In this document: piece after piece, positions 1 through 12,200 of the stretch
Numbering within the stretch: position 1 is the stretch's first letter
How the letters are laid out: each line of letters starts with the position of its first letter
NCBI RefSeq assembly: GCF_002775205.1
Contig: NC_036446.1
Coordinates: forward strand, 19,902,565 to 19,966,564
From: Xiphophorus maculatus
Taxonomy: Eukaryota; Chordata; Actinopteri; Cyprinodontiformes; Poeciliidae
Direction: 5' to 3'
Length of the DNA: 64,000 bases
Made by a program: the position numbers and the translations under genes
Notes under the pieces: generated by a model
Database searches by the model: none
Seen by the model: the letters and a program-made list of their open reading frames with translations, nothing else
What the model was told of the DNA's origin: nothing

Positions 1-900
1 TCATGAGATCATTTTAGTGATTTTCTGCCTTTTTGTTCCGACTTCTTATCCCTAGCAGATGGAAGGGAGATATAAATGATAATGCTTCTTTCTCCCTTAT
101 CAACACTGCTTAAAATGCCATAAAACCTCCTTTATCTCAGCCTAATCTACTCTCTGAGGCAGACGAGCACTTGAAAGAGCTTCATTTCTTCAGCGCGCTG
201 AGCAGATTGGAGCTGCATCCATCACAGAGCTGAGTGTGTGTTTCTGACAGTTTTTGTTCCCAGTCCTCCGAGCGAGCGAACATGTTATGAACCAGTAGCT
301 TCTATGATTCCAGCGGGGCCCTTTGTGGGTCCCTGTGTGGTATGCTTTGCAAATACTCAATACACTCTCCAGCCTTTTGAATTAGGGGCCCCCACATAGA
401 GAGAGAAAGTGACTGTCATAGCGAACAAAGGGATGGAGGAGAAAATTTGAAAGGGAGTAGAGAGACAGCCTTGACATTTAATCTGTACAAATATTCTCCC
501 CAGCAGGCAATAACCACAGTCTTTTAATCTATTCTCTGAGCAATAACCACTGTCATTTCACCCAGCCACGGGGTGGTTTGGTCTTACGACTGACCGGTCA
601 ATAAATCCATCTACTTTTGAAGTCCCCTGATATGAAACAAAACCCTACTCAGAAATCACAACTTTGAAGTTCAAGGAGAGACAAATGTGCCATAAATGAT
701 ATTTCTGGTTGCGCTGATTTTGGAGAATCGGCAGCTAAGGCACAAATAAATATAACATAGAAGCACATGTTCGAAACTCAAGCATGGATCAGTCAGTTTT
801 TCCACCAAAACAAGGAGCTGAATGCGTTAATAGTCTCATTTAGAATTAGCTCAAATAAATTACCCATGACAAGTTCTGCAAAATTCACAAATTAGTCAAC

Positions 901-931
<31 letters not shown>

Positions 932-1131
932 AAACAATCACGCAAATCAGGCTTCAGCTCCGAGCTTTACACGGAAATTTGCAGATTGTGTACAACCGGA
1001 CAGCAGTCAAGTTCAGGGTTACACTCCGTGCAAAACACGCTTATTACAGTTTCCAGCGTGCATTACGCGGGTAGCAAAAGGTGATCACATCCGACCAAAA
1101 ACACCCTGTTCCAATGCGGTGTGTGGCTTAC
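1..1131. other. non-coding flank left of the candidate minus-strand exon
   Basis: No supported + strand gene. It contains a C22/A13 homopolymer junction at 900-934. The part from 960 to 1260 has more CpG than the surroundings. Confidence 0.5.
900..934. repeat. C22-A13 homopolymer junction
   Basis: A run of 22 C is followed directly by 13 A. It is slippage-prone and its length is probably unreliable in any assembly. Confidence 0.9.
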
Positions 1132-1198
1132 CGATTAAAGCATTTAGAAGGATTCCCAAAGAGCACGAAACAAGGCATTGGCGCCGTGTGGATGCCAT
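1132..1198 (-). CDS. candidate first coding exon of a secreted protein on the minus strand
   Basis: The minus strand reads TAA directly followed by an ATG with A at -3 and G at +4 (a good start context). A 22-codon ORF starts MASTRRQC and continues with a hydrophobic LVSCSLGILLNALIG, then a good donor G|GTAAGC. This has the shape of a signal-peptide exon ending in phase 1. The next exon would be left of the window. NELL1/NELL2 signal-peptide exons also end near a glycine and NELL1 neighbours ANO5 in human, but there it is on the same strand, so that identity is only a guess. Confidence 0.3.
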
Positions 1199-1493
1199 TT
1201 AAACACAGAAAACACTCCGGCACTCGTGAAAATATACAGCGTTGAATGGTGGCGAAGCAGCGGGTTTAAAAAACAAAAACAAAATTAAAATGCAAATCAA
1301 ACATCCAGTCTACGACATATTCCAATCAACCAATCTGCTGCTCAGCGGCTCACTGGGATCCAAGACGCTCTCGCCATTTTAAGCATCTATGAAGAGTCTG
1401 TCAGCATCCCACAGCCTGTTTCCTCCTCACACACTCTGCTGTATCCTACACGCTGCCTCTGTGCTGGCTGTGTGTGTGTTTTTTCTTCTTTCT

Positions 1494-1595
1494 GCTCTCT
1501 CTCTTTCTCTCTTCCACTCTCTCTCCCTCTCCCTCTCTCCCTCTCTCTCTTTACCTCTTTCTCTCTCTCTCTCTGATACACACACACACACACAC

Positions 1596-1627
<32 letters not shown>
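1494..1627. repeat. CT-rich tract followed by (CA)n microsatellite
   Basis: Pyrimidine CT repeats to 1574 pass into about 25 CA units with one G interruption (CACG). Confidence 0.95.
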
Positions 1628-2631
1628 TGAATCTGTATCTGCTCACGGAACAAAAGAGCCGACTGCTGAATGTTTCGCTCTCAACGCTTGAGAAATCTGC
1701 AGAAACAGCGTGATTTCTTAATCTCGGAGAGCCCACTGCGAATAAAGGGCCTGCGTTACTGCTGCGGGGTCGTATTTACAGAGGCAAACGGTGAAAATAA
1801 TGAGGATGAGCATGTTTTAAAAAAAAGAAAATTAAAGTGACATCACTGTCCGCACACACATCCTTGCTTCAGACAGCACAAAAGGTAAACCAACAAACTG
1901 TAACAGATTATTTATTTATTGAATAAATAAATAAATAAATAGCATTTATTTGTAACATTTGTTCAGCTTCGATCTAAAGTGTGCAGACGTAAAATAAAAT
2001 GTATCAGACGCTTGCATATTGTATTTAAAGCTGACGGTTCAGCACATGTGAACCTGACATGATAAATAGACCGGGAGGACCTCTGGCACTCCGCTGTAAC
2101 AAAGCAGCGGTCGTTCAGCTGCACTCTACTACCACCTACTGGAGAGAGGACGCATCTCAGGTCTTAATTGGAAAGGGCAATGGCTTCATGTTATGTAATA
2201 CAATACGCATCACACACTAACGTAGCCTACAGTGTTCACGTCATGCAGTCACATCTCGTCCATGTGCTGTCTATGGCGGCAACTCTATTGAATCTTTAAT
2301 CGCCATGGTTTACGTCTGATATATTTACATCTATGTCTCGCCCAGGACTTTCTTTTGATTAAATGTTATCCAATGTTTTAGACAGACTGCAGATTCAACA
2401 GTAAAATTAAAATAATAAAAGAAAAACACACCTAAATCTGACTTATCAAAATGTTGTTAGATTTAAAAATTAGACATGCAGAAGTAAGATGTTTTCACAA
2501 CCAAAAGTTCATGTGATGACATGATTTTGTTGTTAGATGTTTCTGCAATTTACTGAAACACAACTGAAACGTGTCATTAGTTTGAAAGACATTTTCAGAA
2601 AATGCATCTGATTTAAGTAATAAATAAATAA

Positions 2632-2761
<130 letters not shown>

Positions 2762-2820
2762 TGTTATTTACTATAAATATATTTAATGTTCTGTAGGTCA
2801 CTTTAATATGTTGGATATCA

Positions 2821-2861
2821 ACTTTATCCTAACTTATGTTCAACTTAAGTTAGGATAAAGT
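2821..2861. repeat. perfect hairpin, 16-bp arms
   Basis: ACTTTATCCTAACTTA and its exact reverse complement are separated by 9 bases. Confidence 0.95.
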
Positions 2862-4208
2862 TTGGTGTCGATCACTAAGTTTGTCACATGTTTTCACTTA
2901 TCCAATATTTCAATGTTATGATCTTAAAGGCATTTTATTTTTGGTTTTGACTTCTGAAAGCATTTTATCCCTTTTATAGTAAACAAATTATGTGTAAATT
3001 GTGCTTAGATTGCTTGTGTAGAACATTTTGATCCTCCTCTTTATTCATGACAGCATCCTTGGGTAATTCTTTTAGGTAGGTTAACTTTCCTAAAACAAAC
3101 CTGCAGAACTGGTCATTTAGATTGAAATTTCTTAGCCATATATCTACCCTACCTTTATTGCAACATTTTTTTCTTATTAGATTGAAAGAGTGATTTCAGA
3201 CAGACTTTTTCCAAAGCTTTCCCTATGCTAACCAGACTAAAATGAAGTTGGCTGTCGGTGAAGATACGGTGAGAATGCCTTCTTATTATGAGGTAAGCTC
3301 TTTCAATTCTAAACTTATATTAAAAACCTATGGGATAGTTACAGAAGCACTTTGTATGAGCTGTTGTGTAGATGAGAGAATTAAAAGCTTAACCACAAAA
3401 ATTTTCCTAGCCAGTCCTTATGTTTTTGCTTTAATGGCATGGTCACCTTGACCTATAAAATGTGACATTTTCCATGTTTTTTCTCCACCTTATTGAACTA
3501 TAGACATTTACTATATGTGATGACCCACCAGAAAAAGCCCTCCAGAATGAACCATCTAACCCTATGTGAAATAATTAAGAAGGGACCCACCTCAATTACA
3601 AGACAGTGTTGCTTACACACAGATAATTAGTTTTACCAGTGATGCCTTAGGGTATCTAGCGTTTCACTTTGCAGGGGTCTTTTATGCATAATGAGTCATT
3701 TACATGTGGTGTTCATCAATAATTTAAACAGATTTAAAGGGAAGGGCCTTGCATTTCTATTTTTGCCTTCTTTGCACCTTTAGTTGTGTTCCTATACTAA
3801 TTGCAGTAAAAACTACAGAGTAACAGCAGGATGTCACATGCTTTTTGCGAACATATTATTATTCCGGAGGTTAGGGATTTGTGGCCTCCATTAAGGTATT
3901 TTTCTCTTATCAGCTATAAACAGCAGCTGGAATTTGCATATCAACACACAATGGACATCATAGTGTTTCTTTAAGCTGGTGACCGAGTCCATTAAGAAAT
4001 GAACACAGATCAAAATGAACACAGTGGTTTTTAAGCAGTGATGTGTAAACCCTCTCTTCTGAACTTTTTGTGATGCTAGAGGACATTTAGAATGTGCTGA
4101 GAATGTAAATGGTCTGTTTTTCTGTTAGAACGATTGTTAACAGAGACAACCATTTAAAACATTGAATGACAAACGCAATTATTTTTTCATAATTTTACGG
4201 TTTAGATT

Positions 4209-4480
4209 CATCTAGAGCAGGAATCCTCAAATCCAGGCCTTGAGGGTCGTTGTCCTGCAGGTTTTACACGTGTCTCTGCTTCAACACACTTTAGTCAAAT
4301 AACAATGAAATGCAGTTTTTTCAGTCGAGCCATTGAGAGCTGCCATCCTTCTAGATATATTCCTTCTTCAACGCTCCTGAATCAGATGAACTGAGTGTTA
4401 TCAGGCCTCTGTGGAGTGGACTGCTGATGAGGGACTTCAGCCAGCTGATTCTGGTGTGATGGGGAAGATGTTTTCAAGGA
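4209..4480. mobile_element. degraded teleost interspersed repeat
   Basis: The text GCAGGAATCCTCAAATCCAG, then CCTGCAGGTTTTACACGTGT and CTCTGCTTCAACACAC, resembles a high-copy fish repeat that usually reads 'cagg...cctgcaggttttagatgtg...ctgcttcaacacacctgaatcaaat'. The recognition is from memory, and both edges are uncertain. Confidence 0.45.
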
Positions 4481-4700
4481 CTGCAACAATTCTGTTACAG
4501 TGGCAGAATTGTGCCACTGTATCCCTGTAAGTTATTGCAGAACCTCAAGTGTTAAAGGAAGATTCGGCCCAGAGCATTTAGAGTTCATAAAATAAACATC
4601 AGATAAAATACTGTAGCAATAATTAGAATCGCAGCATAAAGCCAAACATGCTACAATTAAATGAACCAAAATGTCCCCAAAGCATCGGGGCCACCGGGGG

Positions 4701-4740
4701 ATTCCAGGTAGATTCCAGGTAGATTCCAGGTAGATTCCAG
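4701..4740. repeat. 11-bp tandem repeat
   Basis: ATTCCAGGTAG occurs three times and is then cut at ATTCCAG. Confidence 0.95.
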
Positions 4741-5929
4741 AGATGCGCAACAGCTTTTCATGCAGGGCCGGCACAAGGTAATATGGGGCCTTAGACAGAA
4801 CCCCTGACCCCCACTCACGAAACCCTTCTTAATAAGTACCTCAGCATCACTAACATGTTTAAATATAGATAAGGTGAAGTCTGTGAGAAGGAGACCAGGT
4901 TTATTGGCCGAGTTTAAAATCAGTCACTGATTATTGGTTGTTTGCTGTGATGTATTTGTGAACAAACCTAAACACAAAGATTACATCATATTGTAGCCAT
5001 GGTAACACAACAATCAAACTATCAAGATGATTCTTTAAACTTTTACAAAGTAAACTTCCTAATTAAATCCTAAATGTAAATTTTTTTTTCTCAGCTGAAT
5101 GCATTAAATAAAATTTAATAACATTGTCATTCTCTATAAATGAATGCTACAGGTTTAGATCTATGGTCTGTGTTACAATTAGACCATTTCTAGGGGCCCC
5201 TGAATGTCTGGAGGCCCCTGAATGGCCCCTACCAGCAGCTACTGAGTTTTCTTTGCCTTGATATCCCAGTCTTACAATTCTAGATCTCAGAGGTTTAACA
5301 TCAAACAATTAGCCTATATAGAGTTAACCCCTTTGAGCTTTTTTATCTATAAATCAGTCTGCAGCCAGGTTGTTCTAGAGGTTAAATATATATTATTAGG
5401 GCTTAATTAGTAAAATGGCAGCAAATTTGCTTATTTTATAACTTCATAACCAGAGACCTTCTCTCCTATGGTCTGTTTAACAGCTACAGTCTCAGATCAA
5501 CTCAGACCTCCAGGACTGTCAGCAGCAGAAACAGCAACATTATGCCCGTTGGGGGAAATATACCACATTTGCTTTGCATTGTCCCCACATGATATAGCAG
5601 GATCCAATTAAATTCTTGATTAATATGGGTTATTGCTATGTTGTTGTACTGTGTTTTAAGATTTTGTTCCATGTGCCCTTTTTTTAACGTTGTCCCTAGA
5701 TGGCGCAATTGTGATGAAATCCTATGCCAATCTTCTCAGGTTTCGATTTCAAGCGTCAAGGTAAGCGCCTCAACAAATTCAGAAAAAAAACAAATCAATA
5801 TTAAAGCAAACAAACCTCTTTAAAAAATAAAAGCTGGCGCACCTTCTGACACACAAATGAAGAGTTTAAAATAGGAAGAATCATAATAATAATAATTTAA
5901 AAATTTGCCGACGGAAAAAGGGGGCATCG

Positions 5930-6194
5930 CCACTCCCCTTTATGCGCGCCTGGTCTGTGCGCGCGCATGTGAGCCCAGCAGGGTACAGTTTCACTGACAG
6001 TCGGTCATTACATGATTATGATCCACCGATCTCCCATCGATCTGATCAGACTCAACCCTTTCAGCGTCTGACCGATGCCTGTTCCTTGCACGGTGGATTC
6101 TCCATCGACGCGAGGGGAGACGGCGGCATCCTCACTGCCTTCCCCACTTTCCTGAAAAGGTGAAGCAGCCTTTATAATCTCACCGTTTGCCGCT
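5930..6194 (+). promoter_or_regulatory. ano5: candidate ano5 promoter / 5' untranslated region
   Basis: The sequence before the ano5 ATG becomes richer in G+C and CpG (GCGCGCCTGG, GTGCGCGCGC), unlike its AT-rich flanks. This suits a start-site region. No TATA box is obvious. If transcription starts upstream of 5942, a 73-codon upstream ORF (5942-6163) would precede the main ATG. The exact transcription start cannot be read from sequence. Confidence 0.4.
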
Positions 6195-6270
6195 ATGAGA
6201 CGACTAACGGGAAAGTCGAAGGAGGAAACTTTGATCGAGCTGCAGAGCGCCTCGGATTCTCAGATCAAAG
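6195..6270 (+). CDS. ano5: ano5 coding exon 1
   Basis: Starts [18 protein letters not shown]. The ATG is preceded in frame by TGA at 6153. It ends one base into codon 26 at a GTGATT donor. It splices to an exon 11 kb away, in phase. The N-terminus is poorly conserved in the family, so the start rests on the upstream stop and splicing phase. Confidence 0.75.
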
Positions 6271-9200
6271 GTGATTACACGCATTTAAGCTCATTGCTAT
6301 TAACAACATATTCGAGTTTGAGTTTTCATTCTTCTCAAAACGGGAGTACTTGTGAATGAGACTGGCATGCGTCCACCTCTTGAGGTGAAGCAGCACGCTG
6401 CAGCAGTGATCCTTAACCCACTGAGCTGGTAACCCCTTCCTGAAATAAGGCCACTATCGTGAATGTATCCCCGTGAGGATACCACATCCAGGTCAAAATG
6501 CAACCACAGTTCAACAAGTATATTTTCATTTAGCGGATTTTTTCGCAATGAGGGCGGTGGTCGTGTTAAAACATGTACATTTTAAATGTTGCCAACTCCT
6601 TTACGCGTCAGAAATTAGTTAGACAGTGATGGATGGAGGACAATAGCAGAGCAGTCCATTATTATTGTGTGTTGAAGATGTTTGGCAAAAACTGGTCACT
6701 ACATGACGCCATCAATAGTCACCAATGGGCCTGCTTGATCACAGGGCTTTTTTCTTAAGATGCAGAAAAGGGCAATAATTAGAAATGAGAAAAGTCAGTG
6801 GACAAATGTTTGTTTTCTTCTTATCTGTGTTCTGTGTAATTGCCTCCTCTGAGATAGTCTGGCTTCACTGACTCTGAGTTGAGCTACAGTTTGGTTTTAC
6901 ATAGCTGGTTCATTAGAAAACACTTTGTCATGGAGTGCTTGCATGGAATTATCTTTGTGTAATTACACGATTTCTGAGTATTACTCAAAGTAATAATAAT
7001 AAAAAAAACACACAGACAAAAAGAAGTTACCACTAGTGTAAAATGCAGAGATTAAGCAGAAACTGATTACATGTAATCTGTGTCTTTGGTCAGAGAGAGA
7101 TGAGGTGACTGATTTCTGTTTGTCATCAACAATGGGGAAGTCATTACGTTTGAAATAGTTAACAGTACATGCATCTGCAGTAAAGCGTGAATAGAAGTGT
7201 GAATAGAAGTGGTATTGAAGAAAAAAGAATTGCTCAAAGGCCTATTATTCTATAAAATTCTTTATAATGTTAAACCTACAAATACAGATCTCTGGCATTG
7301 CAGATTAGATTGATAAACAGCATCAAAAATTGAAACACTTAATATGCCAATGGTGATTTTTATCTTATGTTATAAAATCTCATGAGTCTCATTCATCCCA
7401 GGTGAGCTTAAAGTCTTCATATGAAAAAGTCTTATACTTAATGCTGGTTGATTAAACCCCATCAAGGGTAAGTAGTATGTAGTAAGGCTACTACTTACAA
7501 TATTAGCTAAAAGTAGTACTGAGATTTCTGATCTGAATAAAAAATTATTTTCAATTTGTAGCCATGCACCGTAATGCACCGTATGGGTATGTTCTCATAA
7601 TTTTACATACCCTGTCTACTTTTCTGATTTCTGATTTTCCAGACATTATGAATAATAAGAATTTGTTCACTTAGTGTTAGTGACTGGGTGGAACCATTCA
7701 ATATTAAACAGTTGTTTTGTTTTCTATTTGTAAACAATAATGGCAACAGAAACAATCCAAATGTTTGCATAGTGTGGATTGACCTCTTTTTTTGATTGTT
7801 ATGACAATTTTTGTAGAGGGTAAACTTTTACATTCTTCTAGGCAAAAAATCTTCAGTTCGTTTCAAGTTATATGAATACTGTTTTGCATAAAGTGCAGGA
7901 CTTAGAGCTCCTCAGACTGGTGCAACAAGTGGCGCTTCATGTCGCTGGCATACTAACGGCTTCTCTCTGCATGGATACATGAACTACTGTATCCATGCAG
8001 TTCATGTTTTCCTGTATTTTTTCAGACACTAAGTTTTACCAGGATGTGCAAAATTTATGATCAGAACTGTATTCATGTTAAAAATGCAAAGATTTTTGCA
8101 CAAACTGTAATTTTATTGAGTTCTTTACAGCTAACTTCAGCAAAGCGCAATCTTTACCACCATTTGGCCACGCTGTTTTTTTTATTAATAAAAATTCAAA
8201 CCCTTAGTTCCTTTTGTGGTATTTTTTTTTCCTATTCTGAGATAATTTAAAAAAATATTTTATAGAAAATTAAATTACAGCTTAATGAACAGGAAATAAA
8301 ATCTTCTGTTAAAAGCAAACAAATTGTCCACTAATTTATTTATTTATTTGGTTCCTTGCCATACTGGACAATGATTACAGATCCAAAATAATCAGGTTAA
8401 TGCCACCGTGCATTTGCTTCAAAATTTCTGTAATTATCTACGTAAATGAGCTCTGCATGAAAGATCATCATGGAAAAGGAAAAACAAACACTCCTGTAGA
8501 ATCACTCAGAGTTCACCAGGCATAATGAACTCTACACCCAATATTTTGTGCTTTAATTTCCGACCACCTAATGGCGTAATTGCTAGTATAGACAGACTTT
8601 TAATTATACTTGGGTGAGTTGTGAGTTAATAAACTATTCTTGGTCTGTGGAGGCTTTGCTCATGCTCTTATCAAGAACATGTCAAAGGGGAAACAGAGAG
8701 CAGAGGAAAGCCTGTGTCTTTGTTTGGTGTTTGAGGTGCTACCTTGTTCGCAGCTGTCCAAACAGTGATTAGGCAGCCTTTGCTACATACTTGTAACATA
8801 TTGTGCTGACTAGTATGCACTTAATTAACATGGGGATTATTTTTTCTAAACCTTAAATAGGTGAGTGCACTTTTTAACTTGATGTTGCCCAGATTTCCAT
8901 TTCAATAAACCTAAAGAGTGTCAGTTTTATTACAGCATCCAGGAAGCAAAATACATTAAGTAGCTCTTCTCTTACTGATAATTATAAAGATTTATTTATT
9001 TTAAGATTTGCAGTCATTGGCAGCAATCTCAGTTTGCTGTATATCACACAGCCAGTGAAGTCATCTTGTTGTCAGAGGTGAAGCAGAGCAAAAGGTGTTG
9101 CTATGGAGACAGGCTTTGTAATTGCGTTATCCGGTCAGAGAGATCCACGAAACAAGATGAGACAGCAAAAGATTTCCCTGAAAGGCTTGGATTCCAGACT

Positions 9201-12200
9201 TAAGTAGTAGAAAAATACAGTAATTCAAACATCAATTAAATGTTTTCCGGTTTCTAATTTTTTAAATACAGAAAATATTGTCTGCATGAAAAGCATCTAT
9301 ATGTGTAAAGAATAGTTACTCAATACTTGTATATAGTTCTTTTTGCATTAGTTGCTGCTCATCTTATGCAGCTCATCTGCTTGTAGCTCCTCTGTGTTTT
9401 AGGGTCAGCTGTATCATTCTCCTTTTGAGAATACTGCATGGATTCTCCAGGGGGTTTATGCCAGGCAAGTTTACTAAATTTAGTTCCTTGGACAGTAGTC
9501 CACACCTTGTGACTCTTCCATAAACTTTTGAATGGACTTTACATTATTTGTGTCCATTTGTCTATTTCACTTTTTCTTCCACTCAACTTTCTATGAACAT
9601 ACTTAAATACAATCCTCTGCGAACAAATCAATGACCTTTTGTTGGTTAACGTGTCGTCTAAAAGATGTCAGTGACAGTCTGTTTTTCAACTGTCAAGTAA
9701 GCAAAGCCCCACATGATATTTTTAGGGCACAGCATGATCATAACACAGTATTTGTGATAAAATATGTATGTTTATAGTTTACCTAAATTTGGGGTTTTTG
9801 TTACCAGCAAATCATAATAACTTAGATTAACATGACCACCTGAAATATTTTATCTTGCATAGTGAATCAGTGATTCAATATGCGAATGGCATATGAGAGA
9901 TTTACTGAGATTTTCTTTTTAAATTGAATCACTGCATAAATTAACCTTTCAATAACATCCAGATTCATTTAGATGCAATTGTAGAATCCGATTAGATTAC
10001 CTTAGTTCAACTGTAGATCAGAACTTATACGCACATGTCCCTTTCTACCTTTACTTATTTACTTTGCATTCATTTTCATAGAACAGGAATGAAATCAATC
10101 ATGTGAAAGACCAGTAAATAATTATTGTTATTTAGATATCAATTACTTTGAAAGCAAAGTAAGCAAACACATTTTTGGTGCATAGCAGCTCTTTAAAATG
10201 CTTCAGGATTCAGTTGCAGGTTAAAAGACACAAAGGTTGTTCTTATTTTTGCCTTTAATTTCAATCATGTTATTTAAGCGTTCTGTGTCAAAGCATGTTT
10301 TTATTCTAATCCTTTATCTTCAGAGTCTTCCCCCTTACCTGACTCATGTTTTGGATCTAGTATTATGTTTTATATAAGTTACACTGTGATATTTGAAGGT
10401 GACGTATAATCCTAACCAATCTTGACCTCCTATGCTTCAGAAAAAAATGTTATTTTTTTCTTTGGGAGAACAATATCCTAATGATAAGAGAGGAAGCTAG
10501 TATTTATAGGTGGGCTAACAGGAAAACACAAACAGTAAGACTGTTTCTTTTCTTTTTTATTTTTTTTTTTTTGCTAATTTATCAAAGTTTTATCTGGCCC
10601 TAATGATCACAATCTGTTTTGTTTACTATTTCACTGTCAATAAATGTGAATTTACGATGTGAAGGTCCATTTCAAAACATATTTCAAACCTCAAAATATG
10701 GAGCGTTATTTATAAAAAGCTATTTCTTGGCTTGAGCAGTTTTTCAAATTTTCCTTTAGAACTTTGCAAGCTGCAGGCTTAGCAGGAAATGTGGTGTGTG
10801 AGATAGAGATGATGTCTTGTCAGAGAAGACGTAGGGCTGGGTTTAATTTCAGGATGTTGTGGCTTCTCTCTGACACAGGGCACTGCATGTCTCCTACACT
10901 ATCAGGACTTACTGCTTGCCATAAATGTTTATATATAAATGCTGCTGTTTGAATATAAACACTAATGACTTTGTGGTCATTTTGGTTTTCTAATTTGTGA
11001 CAGTGTTCAGAGATTTCCACACTTGCACGAATCAGTTGTGAGATCATTTTATGTTTTGTTCCTTGTTCTTAAAAAATGCTGAACATAAAAATACATGAAA
11101 ATAATTTGCTCATTAATATTTCATTTTCTGCACTTCATACTCTTTTGAGACGACTTGGCATTTTATCAGGCATTTGCTAAGAGTGAAGTTACAAAATAGG
11201 ACATTTCTCCACTTGAGAAATGTCTCATGTTGTCATAATCTGTTGCTGTGTTTAGTTACACCTCATATTTTTGGAGCGCAAAGAAACACAACTCTTGAAA
11301 GCCAGAAAAACAAATGATGTGTTGGTTTGAGTGAAATAATCTTGCAGGCACCTACACAGCCTGCCTGAGTCATAGTGAAAATCTGTTGTCTTGATACCCA
11401 CTCAGAAGTACACACCATGCTCTGCAGCAAATGAAAGTGTGTATTTGATAATATTTTGAACTACTATAGTGCTTTTACTCGCCATGTAGTAGTTTGCCAA
11501 AGTGGAGCTGCACTACTTGTGAATGTTTGTCTCGTGCACCTTTAAACAAAAAGGCTACATTTTCCAGTTTAATTCTAGTCTCTAACCATTTTCTATCTGT
11601 TCTTTGAAGATGGCCCTGCTGTTCTGACTGCATTCAGGATAAACTTACACTCAGGTACGGGCAGATCTGAGGCTTCATGTTATGCCTTGCTGTCTGTTCT
11701 CTTGTCATCATATAATGTCGTTTCTCTTGTCATACGCTGCTCTCACATCTTTGGACTTTGGTCGACCTTATTACTGTTCTCCGATGCACAAGTGCGTTGC
11801 CGTTTTCAGGTCATGGAGATACAAACGTCTGCATGTTTGTCTGTCTGCTTTTGTTCAACTTTCATCATTCAGCTTCTGGTTGAAGAGGGATACAACCAGC
11901 CATGTGTTCATGGCTATAGCACCGGTCCTGCAGTGGTGCATGCAATAATTTTCTGCAGTAAGAAGATTGCAAGTGTGTCCTAATGAGGGTAACATGATTG
12001 AACTGTCTTCCATTTTCTATATACATTCAAATTCGGGTGGTGGGAGTCTGATGTCTAGCTCCACAGTGGAGAGTGTCACCTGGTGTTCAGAGCGCTGCAG
12101 GGATAGAAAAAAGATAACCACACCATGCATTCACAATCACAACCAAGGATAATGTAGAATTTTCATTTAACTGGAAAAGCTTGTTCTTAGGATATTGGAG

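Noticed and set aside
1387..1736. Several ORFs across the CT/CA tract
   Set aside because: Low-complexity translations of microsatellites.
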